Shown here: in pieces, positions 23,710-35,159 of the stretch
Layout of the letters: each line of letters opens with the position of its first letter
Position numbering within the stretch: the stretch's first letter is position 1
Source of the DNA: Miscanthus floridulus
Taxonomy: Eukaryota > Streptophyta > Magnoliopsida > Poales > Poaceae
Direction of reading: 5' to 3'
Assembly: GCF_019320115.1 (NCBI RefSeq)
Contig: NC_089584.1
Span: forward strand, 75,764,791-75,828,790
Length of the DNA: 64,000 nt
Position numbers and translations under genes: made by a program
The notes under the pieces: generated by a model
What the model was told of the DNA's origin: nothing
The model's input: the letters and a program-made list of their open reading frames with translations, nothing else
Databases searched by the model: none

Positions 23710-25107
23710 CTAGTGCTTGGGGCAAGTGGTGGCAATGGGTTCTTGGATTTCGGTCCACTCAGCGATGAAATCAATGAGCGCCTGTGACTTTATGGTCGGC
23801 CTGCTTCTAAAGTCAATGGAGTAGGTGCCAAGCTCAACAGCCCACTTGATGATACGACCATTGGCCTCTTTATTGCGGAGAATGTCCCCTAGAGGGAACT
23901 CAGTGACCACGGTGATCTTGTAGTATTCGAAGTAATGTCGGAGCTTGCGTGAGGTGATTAGAATTGCATATAACAGCTTTTGCACCTGAGGATAACGAGT
24001 TTTGGGCTCATTAAGTACCTCGCTGATGAAATAGACCGGACGCTGTACCTTGTAGGCGTGTCCAGTTTCCTCACGCTCGACGACAATAGCCGTACTGACA
24101 ACTCGAGAAGTGGCAGAGATGTAAACCAGCAGAGTTTCATCTGGTCGTGGCGCTATCATGATTGGAGGTTTTGTTAAAAACAATTTGAGCTGCTTGAAAG
24201 CTATGTCTGCCTCCTCCGACCAAGAAAAGAGCTCAGAGGCCTTGAGGAGCTTGAAGAAAGGTAGCCCTTTTTCACCGAGGCATGAGATAAATCGGCTTAG
24301 TGCAGCCATGCAGCCTGTAAGCTTCTGTATATCCTTGACACACGTCGGCCATTTCATGTTGGTGATGGCGGAGACTTTGTCAGGGTTTGGTTCGATGCCC
24401 CAAGCGCTGACGATGTAGCCGAGCAGGATACCGGATGGAACTCCAAAGATGCACTTTGAAGGGTTCAACTTCCATCGGTATTTGCTTAGGTTGGAAAAAG
24501 TTTCTTCAAGGTCGTTGATAAGATTGTCGGTGGTTCTAGTCTTGACGACCATGTCGTCGATGTAGGCTTCGACATTGCGGCTGATCTATTGATCGAGGCA
24601 CATCTAGATAGCCCTTTGGTAGGTCGTGCCGGCGTTCTTTAGTCTGAAGGACATAGTGGTGTAGCAGTATGCACCAAAAGGCGTGATGAACGATGTTTTA
24701 ACCTGGTCTTCCTCCTTGAGGGAGATCTGAAGGTAGCCTGAGTAACAGTCGAGGAAGGAAAGCAACTCACAGCTGGTGGTGGAGTCTACAACCTCGTCTA
24801 TCCGAGGCAGGCCGAAGGGGTCTTTAGGGCAGTGTTTGTTAAGATCAGTATAATCAACACACATTCTCCATTCTCTATTCTTTTTCTTAACAAGAATAGG
24901 ATTAGCTAACCAATCTAGATGATATACTTCTTTTATAAATCCGGCAGCTAAGAGCCATTTTATTTCTACCCTAATAGCCTCCTTTTTGTCCGGCGCGAAT
25001 CGACGAAGTTTCTGCTTGATCGGTTTAGCGGTCGGCGAGACATTCAAGGAGTGCTCGATCTTCTCCCGTGGTACCCCCGGCATGTCTACAGGTTTCCAAG
25101 CAAACAC
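23710..25107 (-). pseudogene. C reverse transcriptase and native RNase H
   Basis: RT motifs appear in order: YTDLNKHCPKDPFGLPRID, SFLDCYSGYLQI, SFRLKNAGTTYQR, the catalytic YIDDMVVK at about 24540-24560, then GYIVSAWGIEPNPDK and KLTGCMAALSRFI. The connection and RNase H part ends ...SQALIDFIAEWTE. Two stops lie near 24604 and 24583, between the fingers and the YIDD box, and one at 23710. Otherwise well preserved. The enzyme would copy element RNA to cDNA. Confidence 0.85.
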
Positions 25108-25146
25108 ATTGGCGTTGGCATGTAGGAAGGAGACGAGCGCGCTTTC

Positions 25147-25887
25147 CTATTTGGGGTCAAGGTGAGCCCCAATTTTCACCATCTTGGAAGGGTCGTTGAG
25201 GCCAAGGCCGATCTCCTTGACTTCCTTGGACTTGGTGGAGGCCCGAGGAGGCTCTGGGATCTCCATGTCATTAGCAGATGTGGTCTTGGCTTCGGCGACC
25301 ACGCTGGCCATCTGGATGGAGAGGTCGGTGGCTTCAGCGAGAGCGAGACTTTCCGTCTCGCAGGCATAGGCGACGGAGAGGTTTGCCCGCAGAGACAGGA
25401 CTCCTGCAGGTGAAGGCATCTTCAACACCAAATATGCATAGTGCGGAATGGCCATGAACTTGGTCAAAGCTAGACGCCCTAGTATGGCATGGTAGGCGGT
25501 GTCAAAGTCGGCGACATAAAAGTTGATATGCTCCACTCTGTAGTTGGTTGCCGTGCCAAACTGTACTGGTAGGGTAATTTCCCCAAGTGGTCTGGATGCC
25601 CTGCCAGGTACCACACCCCAAAAGGAGGAGTTTGAGGGCGTGAGGTCTGTTGTCCTGAGTCCGAGCTCCCTTAGGGCCCCGGCAAAGAGTAGATTCAAAG
25701 CGCTCCCACCGTCGATGAGGACTTCTCTGAAGAGCACCTTCTGAACAGTCACATCAAGGACGAGGGGAAAACGCCCTATGTAGGGGATGTCTGCCCACTG
25801 GTTGGCCCTGCTGAAGGTGATGGAGATTTCGGACCACGGGCGATAGCTAGGGTTGGCGGTAGTTTCTTCTGAAGCTACGACGAGCAC
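25147..25887 (-). pseudogene. C protease domain
   Basis: Retropepsin-like. The active site LIDGGSALNLLFA (near 25700) has D-G-G-S, and the flap and end region reads DTAYHAILGRLALTKFMAIP (usual LGRP here LGRL). The open segment is 246 codons, bounded by TGA at 25888 and TAG at 25147, each in frame with neighbouring domains. It would process Gag-Pol. Confidence 0.75.
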
Positions 25888-25974
25888 TCATCGGGCGGCG
25901 AGCTTCTGTTCCCTTCTGCTTTCGTTGGAGGCGAGACCCCCAAAGATGGTGGTGACCACCTTGTCATGGTCCTA

Positions 25975-28287
25975 GAAGGCATTATTATTATCCCCTGGTG
26001 GTCGGCGTCCTCCGTTCCCACCATAGTCGTCGTTGTACTTTTTCTCTTGGAACTCCTTAGCCAAACCAAGGCAATCTTTCATCTTGTGTTTGGCGTTCTT
26101 GTGCAGGGGGCACGGACCATTGAGGATCTTCTTGTACTGCTCATCGTAGTTACGCTTTGCGCGCGGCTCATTGATGTTGGCAACAAAGTGATCTAGTCGG
26201 CGGCGGTGATTCTGACCAGGTTTGAATCCATCTGGCCGATCACGTCCGCTGTCCCAGTGGAAACTACGGTCATTGTAGCAGCGATAGTTGTACTATCGGT
26301 TGTCGTTGCGGTCATCGTGGCGGCGAACGTTGTGCTATCGGTCATCGTTGTGGTTGTCGTGGTGGCAAGACGGGCGATTAGTGCCCGTGTCTTTGTTAAA
26401 ACGCACCTCCGCTTCCTCGGTGTCGGCGTACTGGTTGGCGGTTGTGATCATCTCGCCGATGCCGGTAGGTGGCTTTCTATTGAACTTAGAACGGAGTTCT
26501 CGGTGATGAAGTCCTCGGACGAAGGCGGTGATGACTTCGGCCTCTGTGATGTTGGGAATAGAATTCCTCATCTCGGAGAAATGTCTGATGTAGCTGCGGA
26601 GTAGTTCGGATGGCTTTTGGTTGATGCGGTTGAGATTGTGCTTGGTGCCCAGCCGCCTGCATGTGGCCATGTAGTTGTCGGTGAAAACTCTCTTCAGATC
26701 TTCCCAAGAGCCGATGGAGTTTGAGGCAAGGCTTGTGAACCAGCTCATGGCGGCTGGCGTGAGCATGACAGGGAGATAGTTTGCCATGACGTTGGTGTCT
26801 CCTCCGGCAGCTCGGACAGCGGTGGCGTAAGCCTGCAGCCACTGAGTTGGGTTCATCCTTCCTTCATAGGGCTCGACTCTGGTGATTTTGAAACCACGGG
26901 GCCACTGGAGCATTCGGAGTGCCCTAGTGAACGCAGGGGGGCCTTTCGGGCTGTCGGGGTCGACATCGGCAGTATTGCCGGTGACTATCGGCTCCAGAGC
27001 TGAGTCCAGGTCGCCGTACTCTTGCTCGTACTCCTGCTGACATCGTAGTTCATCTTCATGGCACCTGAGACATCGTTGATCGATACGTCGTCGTGCATCT
27101 CGAAGGTTGCTGAGGTGCACTCGGGCGTCCTATTTGACCTCTTGGTCGTACTGGCGATGATGCTCGGCGTGGTGGCCTCCAACTCCCCCCTGGGGAGGTG
27201 GTGACTGGTCGGCGAAACGGTTTTGACTGGGGCGGCGATTAGATCTAGGATCAGCTAATCGGCGGATTACGCTTGTGGAGCATGAAGGTCTCTGAACTTC
27301 TCGGATCTCGTTAACTTGATAGTGTGCCGCATTAAGCATAGCGGCGACCTTGGCGAGCTCGGGCGTTTGTGGGAGGTGAGCAAGTTCGTTAGCGGCCAAG
27401 GCCAGATTAGCGATCGGAGTCTTGAAAACATCGTGGCCAGCAACGCGGAGGAATTCTTCGTTGAGGTTGCGGTGGATGGGCCTTCCTTGTGAATCGAACT
27501 GGTTATCACGAGCGGCCTTGGCCATCGCAATGGCGCGTTCATTATCACGCCATTGTGCTCGGTTGGCGTTCCTGTTTTCATGGGTGGCACGTTCCTCATC
27601 TGTTTCGCCGTTCCGAGGGGGGCTGTCGATACTGACGTTGAAGATCGCGCCACCCCAAAAAGGCAGGAGAGGAGGTTGTTTGGTGAAGGTCTTGGCGAGG
27701 GGCTCGATGGATCCTTGAGATTCAAAGTCTGGATTTTCCTCGAGGATAGTTTGGAGAGATGCTCCGAGACCCCAGCCGGTGTGCAGCATGTTGACGGTTG
27801 GTGGAAATTGGTCGGCGAGCTGGTCGGCGAATTTGCCCCTCAGGGCGTCCTGATATGTAGTTGCGGTGTTGGCGAGCCCGAAAGGCAGGGCGGTGGGCCC
27901 TGGAGTCTGCCGAGCATTGAAAGTTGATAGATTGGGATCGGAGGGTGCTTGGTGCTGAACAAGGGTGTCCAGAGCCGACTCAGTAATGGAGAGGCAATCG
28001 GTGAGTTTTAGGCCGACCCGATTGATAGATTTGATCAGATCATCGTTGTTGACATGCCTCCTCTGGTAGCAAGGAAGCGAGCGGCGGGTGGCTAATGGAG
28101 TCGACCCTGGAAGTGGTTCCGAGATTGGATCTGCAGTTGTAGGTGCAAGGGTGGTCAGTGCAGAACAGATCTGCACCGGCTCGAGAAGCTCTCCAACTCC
28201 GTCGGCGCTGATGACCCACGTGATGGATCCGACCATGAAGATCTGGCTAGGCTGCGGGAGGGACGAAGAGCCTATGGAAAAAAGCAT
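25975..28287 (-). pseudogene. C gag region
   Basis: Capsid polyprotein. The N-terminal 385 codons are low in motifs and include NEEFLRVAGHDVFKTPIANL. The Retrotrans_gag core follows TAG 27130: EPYEGRMNPTQWLQAY, MSWFTSLASNSIGSWEDLKR and ITAFVRGLHHRELRSK. Next come an HDDRN-type basic repeat and a zinc-knuckle variant CPLHKNAKHKMKDC (C-x2-H-x4-H-x4-C, second Cys replaced by His) at about 26070-26115. It would form virus-like particles in the cytoplasm. Stops at 27130, 26335, about 26293 and about 25974. Confidence 0.8.
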
Positions 28288-28315
28288 CTTGTTCGACTAG
28301 GAAACAGCACGCACA

Positions 28316-28333
28316 CCCCTACCTGGCGCGCCA
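28316..28333 (-). other. Primer-binding site of element C
   Basis: The minus strand reads tggcgcgccaggtagggg, two bases inside the 5' LTR, beginning TGG as a site for a tRNA 3' CCA end should. B (48755-48770) and E (46120-46137) have diverged forms of the same site. The tRNA species is not assigned. Confidence 0.65.
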
Positions 28334-28335
28334 AC

Positions 28336-28808
28336 TGTCGACAGAATATCGTCGGCAGTCCACTGAGGGGCACCCCGCGATGGTAGATTGATCGGTAGAG
28401 GAGTGTGTAATCAAGAACAAGAAGGCAATAGAGACACATGAGTTATACAGGTTTAGGCCGTCGGTATGACGTAATACCTTACTCCTGTGGTCTGTTGGTT
28501 TGCATTAGCTATCGTATGATTTGTCGTGAATTCGTAGGGGGTCCCTGCCCGCCTTATATAGTCTGGGGGGCAAGGTTACAAGTCGGTTAGATCTGAGAGA
28601 TAACCAAAAAGTAATAACAGATTACAAGAAACATGGGATCATACGTATCCTATTAGATCTCATAGCATCTTTAGGATATCCTCTCCGTGCCTTGCGGGGG
28701 TTGTCGAGCAGAACCGTGCCCCGCAAGGCTCCTTCTTGCGGGCTGAGCCGCCCCTAGAGGCATTGCCCATGTAACCTGCCGTGGGTATCCGGGGTCGTAC
28801 CCCCCACA
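28336..28808 (-). repeat. 5' LTR of element C
   Basis: 473 bp, TGTCGA...CCCCCACA, followed by TSD CTTCG. The minus-strand TATA box is near 28553-28566. Confidence 0.92.
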
Positions 28809-29960
28809 CTTCGCCATCCCTTGGTCTATGACAAGTTCTTCATCCTTATGGATCAGGACTTGTAGCGGTCAGGGTCTGACTTGGTGATCGGTCTAGCACT
28901 AGTTAGGGTTTAGAATTTCCCTTTGTAAATCCACATTTTAGCGAAGTTATCATTGAAAAGAAATATTTTATTAGTCCATTGTTGCATTTTAATGTTTACA
29001 CATTGTTTGCATAGCAATAGGCCGATGATGCTTTATGTTCTGATGAATTGGTTTTTTAATGAGTTGTTCTGCCCATCCTGAGCTGATCGGGCTTTTAGTA
29101 ATTGCTCATTTGTTAACAAAGTATGAGAAAATATTTGATTGAATTTTCCTCGCTAAGCAAGGGAATCTTTTTAATGAAATATAAATAGAAACTAACCGAG
29201 AGCTAACGCTAGGTGCAAGAATCGAGGCGTGCACTGTGACTTTCCAGTGGTTTTTTGGGAATTATACGGGCCATGCGGCCATTTGAGCTCTCATCCTTCT
29301 TCGGTGGCTGCCACTGTTACACCTGTTGCTACCCCGACCCCTAAAGCATTGGATATGGCCTTGACAACCAATGTCGAGGTTCAGGGGGCCAAAGCTGTGA
29401 TCCTAGAAAGGAACCCCTCCTGCATGAAAGCTCTTATCTAGGATATGCAAGTCTGCTATAATCTTTGGAAAGAAGATCATGAACTGGCCATGCAGTCTAA
29501 CTCGGAGAACCTCGATCTATAGCAGGAGGTGTATGATCTTCTAGGGAGCAATGAAAGTAAGTTTTGGTACTGCTTAATGTGCATCTGTTGTTGTTCGGGC
29601 CCTGACCTCTTGTTGTTCTCCTCGGGCCTGCGCAAGCATATCAGTATCCTGGAAGGGGAGAAGGCAATTTTGAAGCAACATGCTAAGGAGCTACAAAAGA
29701 AGTTTGAGGCCGCCGAAGAGCACCAGATCGCGGTTGAGGAGAAATTGACCAAGGGAGCAGTTACTGTAGTTGAGCACGTGGTTGGAGTCATCAAGAGTCG
29801 CCAGCCTAATTTTGATCTAAACCTAATACTATGGGGTTACAACTATAGTCAGGCGAACGATGTCCAGAAGCCGCTCAAAGAGATCCAAACCATGGCTAGA
29901 GCCTCTGTTGACAAGCTCAGTCTTTTTGTCGATGATGATGATGATGAAGATGGTAAGTGA
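28809..29960 (+). pseudogene. Antisense ORF of element B, 3' part (coiled coil)
   Basis: Continuation of the gene interrupted by C. 29229-29441 and 29529-29960 are open. The second carries an intron-like segment (donor A|GTAAGTTTT at about 29549) before a coiled coil ISILEGEKAILKQHAKELQK, then VVGVIKSRQPNFDLNLI and an acidic end DDDDDEDG just before a donor-like G|GTAAGT at 29951. The design (N-terminal domain, acidic linker, coiled coil, introns) parallels the antisense gene of C. 28809-29228 has no clear frame. Function unknown. Confidence 0.5.
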
Positions 29961-30679
29961 ATTTATATGTCGCACCAGTCATCATGTTTTATGGATGTTT
30001 TTTAAATATTGACCCTGCTCTAAAGACAATTTGTAATGTTGAACACATTATCGTTTCTTGTTGTTTAAGTAGTTTAGTTTATCTATGATTTTCTTTCTCA
30101 CGTTGCTATGTGCCATTTACACATAGGTAATAGGATTGTAGTAACTGAGACTCGGGTGGTCTGTCATACTATTTCTCCTAGCGAGTGTGTGTGTTCGAGC
30201 GTTCTAGCTTTGTACGATCAGAAAATTTGAGACTAGTGAACATGTATACGGTACCCCCTAACTCTTTATTTGAATAAGAGAATTATTCAAATGAAGAGTA
30301 AAGAGTTAGTAGAGCAAATGGTAGCCTCCCTACTCTTTATGTGAACAATTGATCAATACTCTAGATAAAGAGTAACTAGCTATTTAAACAGCTATCGTTT
30401 TAATTAAATAGGGTAGCCCCCAAGCCTTTTTGTAACTGAAAGGGCTCGTACGACGCTACCGGCAGGCTCTAGCCCCCGAGCATGTATGAGTCTAGGAGAA
30501 GGATGTGAAGCCAAACATTGAAAAGGACTGATAACATTGGGGGAGGGACGAGTTATTCGTCTAACTCAGTCTATTCAAACAACCCCTGATTGGTCTCTTT
30601 CAATTTCTATGAAAAGGCTCCTACCCATAGATGGCATTGTGTTTTTCATGTAGTTTTGAAAACAAGTAGAGTACCTTTG
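29961..30679. other. B internal noncoding region
   Basis: AT-rich, includes three 'actcttta' blocks of alternating orientation (30262-30375) and a 'tagcccccgagc' purine-pyrimidine block near 30470. No gene is seen. Confidence 0.35.
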
Positions 30680-30864
30680 TGACATATTAGTTTGATATAT
30701 ACTTTGATCACTAGAGATCGACCACTGCATCGAGCGCAATGAGTCTCTTGTGATAGTAATTTCAAACAATATTAACGAGTACCTTGGTCACTTGAGGTCG
30801 AGTACTCCATCGAGCACAATGACTACTTTCATCACTTGAGGTCAAGAACTCTGTCGAGCCTTTA
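30680..30864. repeat. B internal tandem repeat, left part (split by D)
   Basis: Units built on 'acttgaggtcaag.actc.gtcgag' recur at 30705-30740, 30785-30825 and 30830-30860, and continue after element D at 39185-39330. D is inserted within the array. Confidence 0.6.
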
Positions 30865-30869
30865 GACCC

Positions 30870-32443
30870 TGTTGATGGTTGTTAACAACCATTATAAACC
30901 ACCCATATAACATGTATAAGGGCATAAATATAATCACCAATGAAGGTTTAAGGGTTTAAACTAACAAATTCTATGACTTTTGGTGAATCTATATTTTCTA
31001 TAGGGTTTATTCAGAAAACCATCAAGGTGGACCTACATGTTAGATTTAATTACGCTTATCCACAACGAAACAGACACTAGAAGACTCGGGAAGACTCCAC
31101 ACTGAAGCGGAGGGCGAGACGCCGCTAGGTGGGGCTGGCCAGCCCCACCAGTAAGCCACTCAGCCCTTGGGGCCCACCTATTAGCCCCTCATTGCAATGT
31201 TGGTTCTCCACCGCTTCCTAGGTTGTATCTACATCGTCCTTTAAGTCGGTTTGATCCAAGGGCTCACGTTGGACGCTCCGGCCTATATATATCAGCCCCT
31301 GCCCCTCTGAAGGCATAAGTCATTTGAGAAAAAAGAAACCTTAATCATCCTCAAAGCTCCACCATATTCTAGGGCATAGCTAGTTAGGCTAGGTCTAGAG
31401 GGAGGCAAGCAGGCTTCGCTTGAATTCCCAATCGTGTCAAGAGCGTGGATCGGTATAATCTTTATACCCCTTCTCTTTTGTATCTCCATTACTTTTATAT
31501 GCTAGTTACAATTGTTATGACAATATTAGTATTCATCTTATTATGTTCTTTGTTATAATGTTCATCATCTACTTTGGTTATATGCTTAGTATAGCTAGTT
31601 TATCATTATATCCATGAATAAGTTCATATAGCACTCGCTCCACTGTGCACGGGGTGAGTGGTTGACATTGTGTAAGGGTGGTGCTTATACATTGTTTACT
31701 AGTGGATACACCCTATATTCTAGGTCATGTGGTAGATCATGGATATGACACTCCCGTTGAGTCCTTTGTAGTCCACTCCCCGAATATAGGCGCATGTAGG
31801 GTCTAGTTATGATGGAAGAGAAAGCTCTGTTCTTAACCTTCCTTAATAATATCTCTTATGTGTAGATATGAGGATGATCTTAGCAATGACTACTAGGTAT
31901 AATTGCACTAATCAATGTATGCTTTGACTTATAATTAAGAATAACTTAGGAATTATTCCTCTAGTATTCTACCTGACCATGATAATGCCATAGAAAGGAG
32001 TACTATGAGTGATTTATCATTATTTTTTACCAGTACTTATCATATATATATCTTATCCTATGACTTACCCCTGTTATGAGAAGAACATTGGTTATAGTTT
32101 ATTTCTCCTTAAATAGTATAAGTTATCAATACATGTCCATGCTAGACCTTTCCTGTGGTAAAAATATAAATAACGATACCTGGAATACTCTCGGATAAAG
32201 TGGTATAATGGTATATTATCTATGCGCTTGCAGATCCTTTTTAATCATATATTTATATATTCTTTCTAGTCACATAAAATGATAAAGAACTACTTAGTAT
32301 TATTCTAGTAGTAATGCTATGTAGTACCAACAAGCATCTCTGACATCATCATTAGGGATGACAACCTAGTAAAGTAATGTTAGGAGATATAGGTTATAAT
32401 AGGTGGCTACTTTAAACAAGTGACACGTTAATAAATACCAACA
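30870..32443 (+). repeat. 5' LTR of element D
   Basis: 1574 bp, TGTTGATGG...TACCAACA. A TATA box (ctatatatatc) is near 31283-31292. Confidence 0.88.
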
Positions 32444-32451
32444 AATATTTT

Positions 32452-32469
32452 TGGCGCTACTGCCGGGGA
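32452..32469 (+). other. Primer-binding site of element D (tRNA-Asp type)
   Basis: tggcgctactgccgggga differs at three positions from the complement of the plant tRNA-Asp 3' end (tggcgccgttgccgggga). It lies eight bases after the LTR. Confidence 0.7.
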
Positions 32470-32639
32470 AGGTAGCTAGGCAAAGGAAGTATTAATAAAC
32501 TTATACTTATTGAAGTGATTGAATATAACCATTGACCTCTGCTCAAACAGGCTTACCCTTGTTTTGTCTACTTGTGTATCTTATGCAGGGTAATGTATGA
32601 CCGGTTTTGACCTTCCTGACAAACTACAGTTGAAGATCC

Positions 32640-33917
32640 TAGAAGTTTAATCAGAGAACTAGAGCTAAACTCAAGAAAGTTCTAGTTTTAAAGTCAGAAG
32701 ACAACCATATAAGGCGAAGCTTAACACCTGAATTTGAAGCCATGGCTAACAGGACTCTCCGTGAATTCTCTACTCCAACTACGGCCAACATCCGTACTAG
32801 GACCAACAGTCAATGTTGGAGATAATGGATTCGAGCTCAAGCCAGCTCTCATCAACATGGTGCAAGCAAACTAGTTTTGTGGGAAGGCACATGAAGATGC
32901 GAGTGCACATCTCCAACACTTTCTGGAGATCTATAGCACTTTCACCATCAAAGGAGTAACCCAAGATGCCATATTACTTCGCCTCTTCCCATTCTCACTC
33001 TTGGGAAGGCCAAGCAATGGTTCTACTGCCAACAAGGATAGAAATACTACATGGGATAACTACTCCACTGCTTTTCTAGCAAAGTTCTTTCCCATAGGAC
33101 AAGACCAATGCTCTGCATGGGAGAATCTCAAGCTTTCAGCAACAATATAATGAATCTATCCCTCAGGCATGGGAATGCTTTTAAGATTACATTGTGGAAT
33201 GTCCTCATCATGGGATGGAGAATTGGCTACTCATGCAGACTTTCTACCATGGGTTGACTAACAGTACACGTGAGACTATGGATGCTGCTGCTGGAGGTGC
33301 ATTCCTATCACTCACCATACCTAGACTGCAACAGCTCTTGTGGAGAAGATGGCCTCCAATCAAGGTTGGAATGAAGAACATGTTCAAACCTGCAAGAGGG
33401 GTGGAGGTATGCATTAACTCAAGGAGGTAGACATGCTATCTGCCAAGATGGACCTGCTGATAAGAAGCTTGAAGATCGAGCCAATGAGAAGCAAGAAGTC
33501 ATGCATATTCATGATTCTCGCATGACATGTGAAGTATGTGGAAACACTAGGCATTCAGGGAACAACTGCCCTGAGACCCATGAGGATGTGAACTTTGTCA
33601 ATAACAACAACTACTTTCGTCCTCAGTAGAATCAAGGATGGAACCAGCAACAGAGACCAAACTACCAAGGTAACTATCAAGGTAATAATTTTAACAATTT
33701 CAATCAACCACCCTTGAGAGAATTAATTGCTGGCCAATCCAAACTTATGGAGGGATTATCTAGAAAGGTAGCTACCAATGATAAAATTCTAGAGAACATA
33801 AATAATAGAATGGATAGCTTTGCTTCTTCCATTAAGAACCAGCATAGCTTTAATAAAATGATAGAATCACAAATAGCTCAGCTGGCTGCTGCTGTTCCTC
33901 CATCCAGACAAAGGTAA
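32640..33917 (+). pseudogene. D gag pseudogene
   Basis: Athila-type gag, broken by several frameshifts and stops. Readable parts: FELKPALINMVQ and EDASAHLQHFLEI (about 32835-32940), then ECPHHGMENWLLMQTFYHGL and TMDAAAGGAFLSL (33194-33310), and a CCHC zinc knuckle CEVCGNTRHSGNNC at about 33530-33572. The tail after it is rich in N and Q, with a helix QSKLMEGLSRKVATNDKIL. The capsid would assemble in the cytoplasm; this copy cannot. Confidence 0.7.
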
Positions 33918-34084
33918 GATTCTAGGGCAATCGAAGATCTAGAAACTAGCAAATCTTGTCGATATTCACAATGCAGCATACTACTGTATACAACCATCAA
34001 TGGAAGGTGGATAGACTATACCTTGCCAGAAAAGAAGAGCGATCTAGGAAAGACCTGTCATCCCCTTCCATTGGACCTCACATT

Positions 34085-34400
34085 TTCCAAGAAGTTGTCT
34101 TGATTTCAGAGCAAGTGTCAACATCATGCCTAAGGTAATTTATGATCAAATTAATGGAGATACTTTGTTGTACACAAATATGCGTTTGCAGCTTGCAGAT
34201 CAGTCACTCTACTACCCCAAGGGAGTTCTTGAAGATGTCATTGTTCAGAGTGGGACAATCTTATGTTCCTATAGACTTTGTGGTTCTAGAAATAGGTGGA
34301 GATATAAGGGCACCCATTATTTTGGGCTGACCTTTCCTAAGCACCGCTAAAGCCATCATCTACGCGGATAGTGCCAAGATCTGCTTCACTAATCAAGGAT
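34085..34400 (+). pseudogene. D protease-like segment 1
   Basis: A retropepsin-type segment with RASVNIMPKVIYDQI, LQLADQSLYYPKGVLEDVIV and, one frame over, PIDFVVLEIGGD and a PIILG end. The active-site D-x-G reads D-F-R, so the glycine is lost. A frame change near 34250 and a stop after PIILG break it. It is followed directly by a second, similar segment. Confidence 0.6.
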
Positions 34401-34654
34401 AGAAAGGAGAAGTTTTCTTTCAAGAACCAGCATCTTGCAATCTCTTGGACATCACAAATGCTGTACCTACCCGAAGAGACAACAGTGACCAAGAAGAAGA
34501 ATAATAGGAGAAGGAGGAAGAACAAGGCCAGGCAAGCCTCAAGAAGAATCGATCAACATGATCAACACACTTCGATTAGAGTACGACCACCTCCTCGCTT
34601 CACCATTCCTTGCTAAGAAGGATGACCTAGGCGTACCAACGATCGAGTGTACCA

Positions 34655-35159
34655 TTGGACAAAGAATTCTTCCACAAGACCTTCTACGACATTGGGTCAG
34701 GTGTCAACATAATGTCCAAGGTAACATATGAATACTTATTTGGTGATGAACCTTTGTTCCCTACATATATGCAATTGCAGATGGTGGACCAATCAATCAG
34801 ATTTCTAGAGGGAATAGCAAAAGATGTCATGGTAAGGATACATGATCACTATGCCCTTGCCGACTTCATGGTTCTAGACATGGGAGAAGAAGAAGACGAT
34901 ACACCCATCATTCTTGGAAGACCAGTTCCTCAACACTACCAACGCGATCATCTACGTCGGATCTAGACAAATCCACTTCCAATTTCCTGGAGAAAAGATA
35001 CATTGTTATTTCAATAGTTATACCACTTATGAGCAGCCAAAGAAGTCCTGCTCTAGGAGGAGACGTCGATCATCTCGAAACCAAAAGAATCAATCCTCAA
35101 AGAAAAGTTGGGAGGAATGTGAGGAACCTGAAGAAGTTGTAAAAAACCGCCCCGCCTAA
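34655..35159 (+). pseudogene. D protease-like segment 2 with basic tail
   Basis: Second retropepsin-type segment: FYDIGSGVNIMSKVTYEYLF, LQMVDQSIRFLEGIAKDVMV, ADFMVLDMGEEEDDTPIILG, then after a frame change at about 34918 NTTNAIIYVGSRQIHF. The active-site D-I-G-S is intact. A very basic stretch (SRRRRRSS) ends at the stop 35157-35159. It resembles segment 1 position by position, so the two look like a tandem duplication of the protease region. Confidence 0.65.

Larger units (their letters stand above)
21967..28287 (-). pseudogene. gag-pol of element C: one frame of about 2106 codons with in-frame stops
   Basis: From the ATG at 28287 to a natural TGA at 21967-21969 the minus strand keeps a single frame, 6321 bp, with no frameshift. 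The known order is gag, protease, RT, native RNase H, second RNase H, integrase. About 14 internal TAG or TGA codons (for example 27130, 26335, 25888, 25147, 24604, 23710, 23215, 22414, 22133) break it. Most could arise by one transition from CAG, CGA or TGG. Sub-domains are listed separately. The leader before the ATG is very short (about 28 nt after the PBS). Confidence 0.85.
16070..28808 (-). mobile_element. Autonomous-type Ty3/gypsy element C (Tat/Retand-like), inserted in B
   Basis: 12.7 kb with identical-length 473-bp LTRs (16070-16542, 28336-28808) flanked by CTTCG (16065-16069, 28809-28813). Order on the minus strand: LTR, primer-binding site (PBS), gag-protease-RT-RNase H-second RNase H-integrase in one frame, a 23-bp minisatellite, an antisense spliced gene, tandem repeats, PPT, LTR. 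It is structurally complete but inactivated by about 14 in-frame stops. Confidence 0.92.

Noticed and set aside
25162..27927. Several plus-strand frames over C gag and protease (for example 27553-27927, 26206-26604)
   Set aside because: Antisense shadows of the single gag-pol frame; low-complexity valine-rich translations with no domain.
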